Origin: Pandoraea aquatica
Lineage (GTDB): Bacteria; Pseudomonadota; Gammaproteobacteria; Burkholderiales; Burkholderiaceae
Assembly (NCBI RefSeq): GCF_902459565.1
Contig: NZ_CABPSN010000007.1
Span: 1 to 64,000 of the forward strand
Length of the DNA stretch: 64,000 nt
Direction of reading: 5' to 3'
The notes below the pieces were generated by a model. The model was not told where the DNA came from. It ran no database searches and worked only from the letters and a program-made list of their open reading frames with translations. Of this stretch, positions 63,223 through 64,000 are shown piece after piece. How positions within the stretch are numbered: position 1 is the first letter of the stretch; each line of letters starts with the position of its first letter. The position numbers were made by a program, and so were the translations under genes.

Positions 63223-63243
63223 TTGTTTTAATAAATAAAACAA
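63223..63243. promoter_or_regulatory. AT-rich palindrome before the N-formylglutamate amidohydrolase gene
   Basis: TTGTTTTA-ATAAA-TAAAACAA is a perfect 8-bp inverted repeat with the same TGTTTTA/TAAAACA arms as the site at 62976. It ends 72 bases before the ATG at 63316. The same regulator may bind both. Confidence 0.65.
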
Positions 63244-63315
63244 CAAGGATTCGTGAGTTTCGATGGCAGCGATTTCGACCGGTCAGCGGTCGTGGGAACG
63301 CGGAAAAAATTTTTG

Positions 63316-64000
63316 ATGGTGACGCAAGAAAACAACAAGGCCGAAGTCGCGAACCTCAACACGGTTTCGTCGGCAGACATTTGCGCGTCGCGCAGCGAAG
63401 CGTGCGTGGTCACGCGTCCGGCCGCTGGCGCGTCCGGCGTGATCGATGTGTCCGATGTGACCGATGTGACATTACCGATCGTGTTCGACTCGCCGCATAG
63501 CGGCGTCGGCATGCCGGACGACTTCCACACGCAGGTGCCACGTGAAGCGTTGCTCACCGGCTGGGACGCCTTCGTCGATGAGCTTTGGGCATGTGTGCCG
63601 CGCCACGGCGGCACGCTCATCGCCGCGAACTTCCCCCGCATGTATATCGACGCGAATCGTGCCGTCACCGACATCGACGCCGACATGCTCGACGCGCCCT
63701 GGCCCGGTCCGATTGCGCCGGAGAAGTACTCGGCGCGCGGCATGGGGCTGCTGCGTCGCTACGCGCTGCCGGGCGTGCCCATGTACGACCGGAAGCTGAC
63801 GGTCGCGGAGGTGCGTCATCGCATCGATACCTATTACCTGCCGTACCGTCAGGCACTGATCGATGCGGCGCAGGACGCTTACGAAAGTCACGGCGCGTTG
63901 TGGCACGTCGACTGTCATTCGATGAAGTCGCGCGGCAACGCCATGAATGTGGACGAGGGGGCGGCGCGCCCCGACATGGTGGTGAGCGACCGGCTGGGCA
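63316..64000 (+). CDS. N-formylglutamate amidohydrolase family protein, cut by the window edge
   Basis: The 228 codons present run open to the right edge. The family pattern is clear: VFDSPHSGVGMPDDF, LIAANFPRMYIDANRAVTDI, GLLRRYALPGVPMYD and LWHVDCHSMKSRG, with the metal-binding His residues of the HutG/FGase type. The enzyme splits N-formyl-glutamate to formate and glutamate, the last step of one histidine degradation route. Residues about 1-50 before VFDSPH are an unusual Ser/Val/Asp-rich extension with an Asp-Val-Ser/Thr repeat, so the true start may be later. No strong ribosome site precedes 63316. Confidence 0.85.
   Translation, partial: MVTQENNKAEVANLNTVSSADICASRSEACVVTRPAAGASGVIDVSDVTDVTLPIVFDSPHSGVGMPDDFHTQVPREALLTGWDAFVDELWACVPRHGGTLIAANFPRMYIDANRAVTDIDADMLDAPWPGPIAPEKYSARGMGLLRRYALPGVPMYDRKLTVAEVRHRIDTYYLPYRQALIDAAQDAYESHGALWHVDCHSMKSRGNAMNVDEGAARPDMVVSDRLG

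Larger units (their letters stand above)
62933..63315. promoter_or_regulatory. AT-rich divergent region, porin / N-formylglutamate amidohydrolase
   Basis: I saw no gene in this spacer of about 380 bases. It is far richer in A and T than the rest of the window and holds two related palindromes (62976 and 63223). Divergent promoters are expected here. Confidence 0.55.

Noticed and set aside
63442-63472. Tandem GATGTG repeat as a CRISPR or mobile element end
   Set aside because: It is three short in-frame units encoding Asp-Val-Ser/Thr near the start of the N-formylglutamate amidohydrolase gene, with no spacers or target duplication.

Overview
The window is about 64 kb of high-GC, gene-dense chromosome from a Gram-negative bacterium of the Burkholderiales, most likely Pandoraea or a close relative. 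This is inferred from the Burkholderia-type 16-strand porins, the many LysR, MarR and MocR regulators, the cyo operon followed by SURF1, and the ech-vdh-fcs and pcaHGBCD gene order. I saw no rRNA, tRNA, insertion sequence, CRISPR array or prophage. Both ends are cut: the left end starts in about 825 bases without a recognisable gene, and the right end stops inside an N-formylglutamate amidohydrolase gene.

Left third (0.8-28.7 kb): nutrient import and respiration. An OPT-family oligopeptide transporter is divergent from a DHA2-family drug exporter. A PBP7-type D,D-peptidase with a long Lys/Arg/Ala-rich linker is divergent from a methionine ABC importer (metQNI). A periplasmic gamma-glutamyltransferase (ggt), an M24 peptidase and a MocR regulator follow. 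The cytochrome bo3 ubiquinol oxidase operon cyoABCD with a SURF1 gene runs on the minus strand. An MFS carrier and a LysR regulator come next. The LysR gene is divergent from a five-gene dipeptide/glutathione-type ABC importer whose last gene is a second, cytoplasmic gamma-glutamyltransferase.

Middle (28.7-37.8 kb): a PhzS-like flavin monooxygenase with an aromatic-acid MFS carrier and a divergent LysR. Then comes a compact, unusual chemosensory cluster: a membrane kinase combining MCP-like sensor, HAMP, PAS-like, Hpt and CheA-type ATPase regions in one chain; a mini-MCP; two CheX/CheC-like proteins; and a stand-alone CheY receiver. There is no CheW, CheR, CheB or flagellar gene beside it. 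This is the best candidate for an undescribed system.

Right third (38-58 kb): an aromatic catabolism island. A MarR regulator, an MhpT-like carrier and a porin precede ech-vdh-fcs-acyl-CoA dehydrogenase-amidohydrolase, which convert ferulate or p-coumarate to vanillate or 4-hydroxybenzoate. An exact 18-base operator-like sequence occurs before both the carrier and ech. PcaQ is divergent from pcaHG-pcaBCD. An AraC regulator is divergent from pobA, followed by pcaK. Together these would carry p-coumarate through 4-hydroxybenzoate and protocatechuate to beta-ketoadipate. Vanillate demethylase and the last beta-ketoadipate steps are not in the window.

Right edge (57.8-64 kb): a DUF72 protein, a CBS-domain ClC channel/transporter with a divergent selectivity motif, a MarR regulator with its likely operator, a small signal-bearing protein, a second porin, and the truncated N-formylglutamate amidohydrolase gene. 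The last two share a long AT-rich palindrome upstream.
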